Below are positions 62,638 through 64,000 of a stretch of DNA of 64,000 bases, piece after piece. The notes beneath the pieces are model-generated. The model was not told the origin of the DNA, ran no database searches, and worked only from the letters and a program-made list of their open reading frames with translations. The position numbers and the translations under genes were made by a program. Numbering within the stretch: the first letter of the stretch is position 1; each line of letters begins with the position of its first letter. This DNA comes from Ctena decussata (lineage: Eukaryota > Mollusca > Bivalvia > Lucinida > Lucinidae), in contig OZ022503.1 in the NCBI GenBank assembly GCA_963989385.1, forward strand, positions 91,956,638-92,020,637. The letters run 5' to 3'.

Positions 62638-62795
62638 TTTAAGGAATGAATTTCATTTTTCTGAGGTTTATCGAAGTGTAAACTACATTGGGTCACGTGC
62701 AAAGTGAATGAACCCCGAAGGGGTTCATGTAAACTTTGCTAGTGACCCAATGTAGTTTACACTTCGATAAACATCAGAAAAATTAAGTTCATTGC
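62638..62795. repeat. Long near-perfect hairpin, family A copy 2
   Basis: The arms gtgtaaactacattgggtca and tgacccaatgtagtttacac surround the same gaaccccgaaggggttc centre as 3345-3502. Following sequence (gcttatatttacattcg) also resembles the downstream flank of copy 1, so the element extends beyond the hairpin. Confidence 0.9.
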
Positions 62796-63557
62796 TTATA
62801 TTTACATTCGTTTCAATCAAATCTTTCATGAAAAATCTTCTACAAGCGCTAAAATTGAAGCAGTAAAACATGTACACGCAGTTTTTTCTGCTAACAGCAG
62901 AACGGCATGCATGACGTCATGACGTTGCTGAAGTCCAATCAGGTTGTAGAGAGCTATTGTTTATTTTGACGTCATTGACGTCGCGTGTCTCAATGTAATT
63001 ATTGGAATGTAAACTACATTACGTTCCAATGGTTTACTATAGGGCTTTTCAGTAAATACACCAAGAATGTAAATATATCATCATAAACGACGAAAAGCAT
63101 GGTAACTTTCTTTGCAAAGCCTGTATATTGGCTAATTTACATACAATAAAACACGCTTGTGTGTGGTGTATATGTGTTTGAATGACGGGGGGTGGGGGTG
63201 AAGGAGGGCAGGTGGTCAAAATCTTTGAAACCTGGAAAATCTGTCCTGAAAACACGATTTTGTTCTGGTTCTTGAATGGGGAGGGGGGATGAGGGGAGGT
63301 GGTGTCAGAATGTTTGAAACCTGACAAATATGTCCTCAAAAAACGATTTTCGTCTGGTTTTCCATCGAATACCAACATATAAACAAAAGCGAAACAAGGA
63401 GCGGGATCCTCGTCCTGTACATTGTATTTATACTATATACAAAAGTTTATAATAATTGGGCATGAGTTTTCCAACAGAAAATATTCAGGTAATTTTTTAA
63501 CACTTTTTATCAGGCAATAGTTTCTATTTTGTGTTAAAGCTTCATTCATAATGACGA

Positions 63558-63783
63558 AGGGGTGGTTGGGTGGTGCAGTGGTGCTGGGTATAACTTCCAG
63601 TGCCCGGGCGTCCTACTCATTTAGATAATAGTAGGGCAAGGGCATACTGTGGTTGCAGTAAGTGCGGGTGGTTTTTTTTTTTTTTTTACATATTTCATTC
63701 TTCTTTCTCCCTCTCTTTGGGAGACGGCATAGACTGAAATACTGTTTCAAAGGGCCGTTAAACCCAAAACAGCCAACCAACCA
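63558..63783 (+). mobile_element. SINE-like repeat, same family
   Basis: From aggggtggttgggtggtgca to gggccgttaaacccaaaaca with an accaaccat tail; it contains a poly-T run near 63672. Confidence 0.85.
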
Positions 63784-64000
63784 TAATGACGGAAGGGTAA
63801 TGTAAGCTGGCAGAAATAGAAAAGAATACTAGCGAACTTACACTTTAATGTCAAGCCCGGGAGGGGTTAACAAAATCATTTAAAAAATCGTGATTAAAGA
63901 TAAGAATAATATTAATATTGCCATCATAATACAACATTAGCGTTGCAATGACAACCAGTTCTGAAGAAGACATGCGTTAAACTTCAGTTGGTGGTGGTTG

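Overview
The window is animal nuclear DNA, most likely from a bivalve mollusc; a venerid-type clam is my best guess. It has short exons with GT-AG introns, two metazoan membrane-protein genes, and a very dense load of foldback MITEs, tRNA-derived SINEs, non-LTR retrotransposons and hairpin-plus-tandem-repeat elements of the kind common in bivalve genomes. The species assignment is inference from repeat style only. There is no operon, prokaryotic gene or CRISPR array.

Two protein-coding genes can be built completely from the sequence. (1) On the minus strand, 23754 down to 9315, six exons with matching phases encode a 304-residue type I receptor: signal peptide, one CUB domain, one LDL-receptor class A domain, a glycine-rich transmembrane helix and a short charged tail. 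(2) On the plus strand, 33507 to 41720, three exons encode a 558-residue SLC10 (bile acid:sodium symporter) family member with a glycosylated extracellular N-terminal domain, of the SLC10A3/SLC10A5 (P3-protein-like) kind.

Layout. 1-9300: repeat-rich flank with a 97-bp tandem array of palindromic units (744-1228), a 44-bp tandem array, a long hairpin at 3350-3500, an RTE 3' fragment and several MITEs. 9315-23754: CUB/LDLa receptor gene; its second intron holds a LINE with an uninterrupted ORF2 (17141-20299), and its exons 2 and 5 are each flanked on both sides by copies of one MITE family. 24200-27470: two opposed 'agatatct' satellite arrays bracketing a decayed RTE retrotransposon and SINEs. 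27470-33500: SINEs, MITEs and unassigned sequence. 33507-41720: SLC10 gene, with foldback elements and a 1.1-kb pogo/Tigger-like element in its introns and a near-perfect hairpin just after the stop codon. 42000-64000: mostly repeats. These include a 3-kb element with terminal hairpins (44655-47645), a nested palindromic element with a 23-bp inverted satellite core (47823-49070), a GC-rich foldback region, further hairpin/TCCG/tandem-array elements (55037-57450, 58790-60110, 60327-61700) and a 539-bp TTAA-flanked element inserted into one of them. A possible promoter and first exon lies at 51700-52237.

The two genes are divergent in function and are not obviously linked. The most unusual aspects are the repeat architectures and the way inverted MITE copies frame individual exons of the receptor gene.
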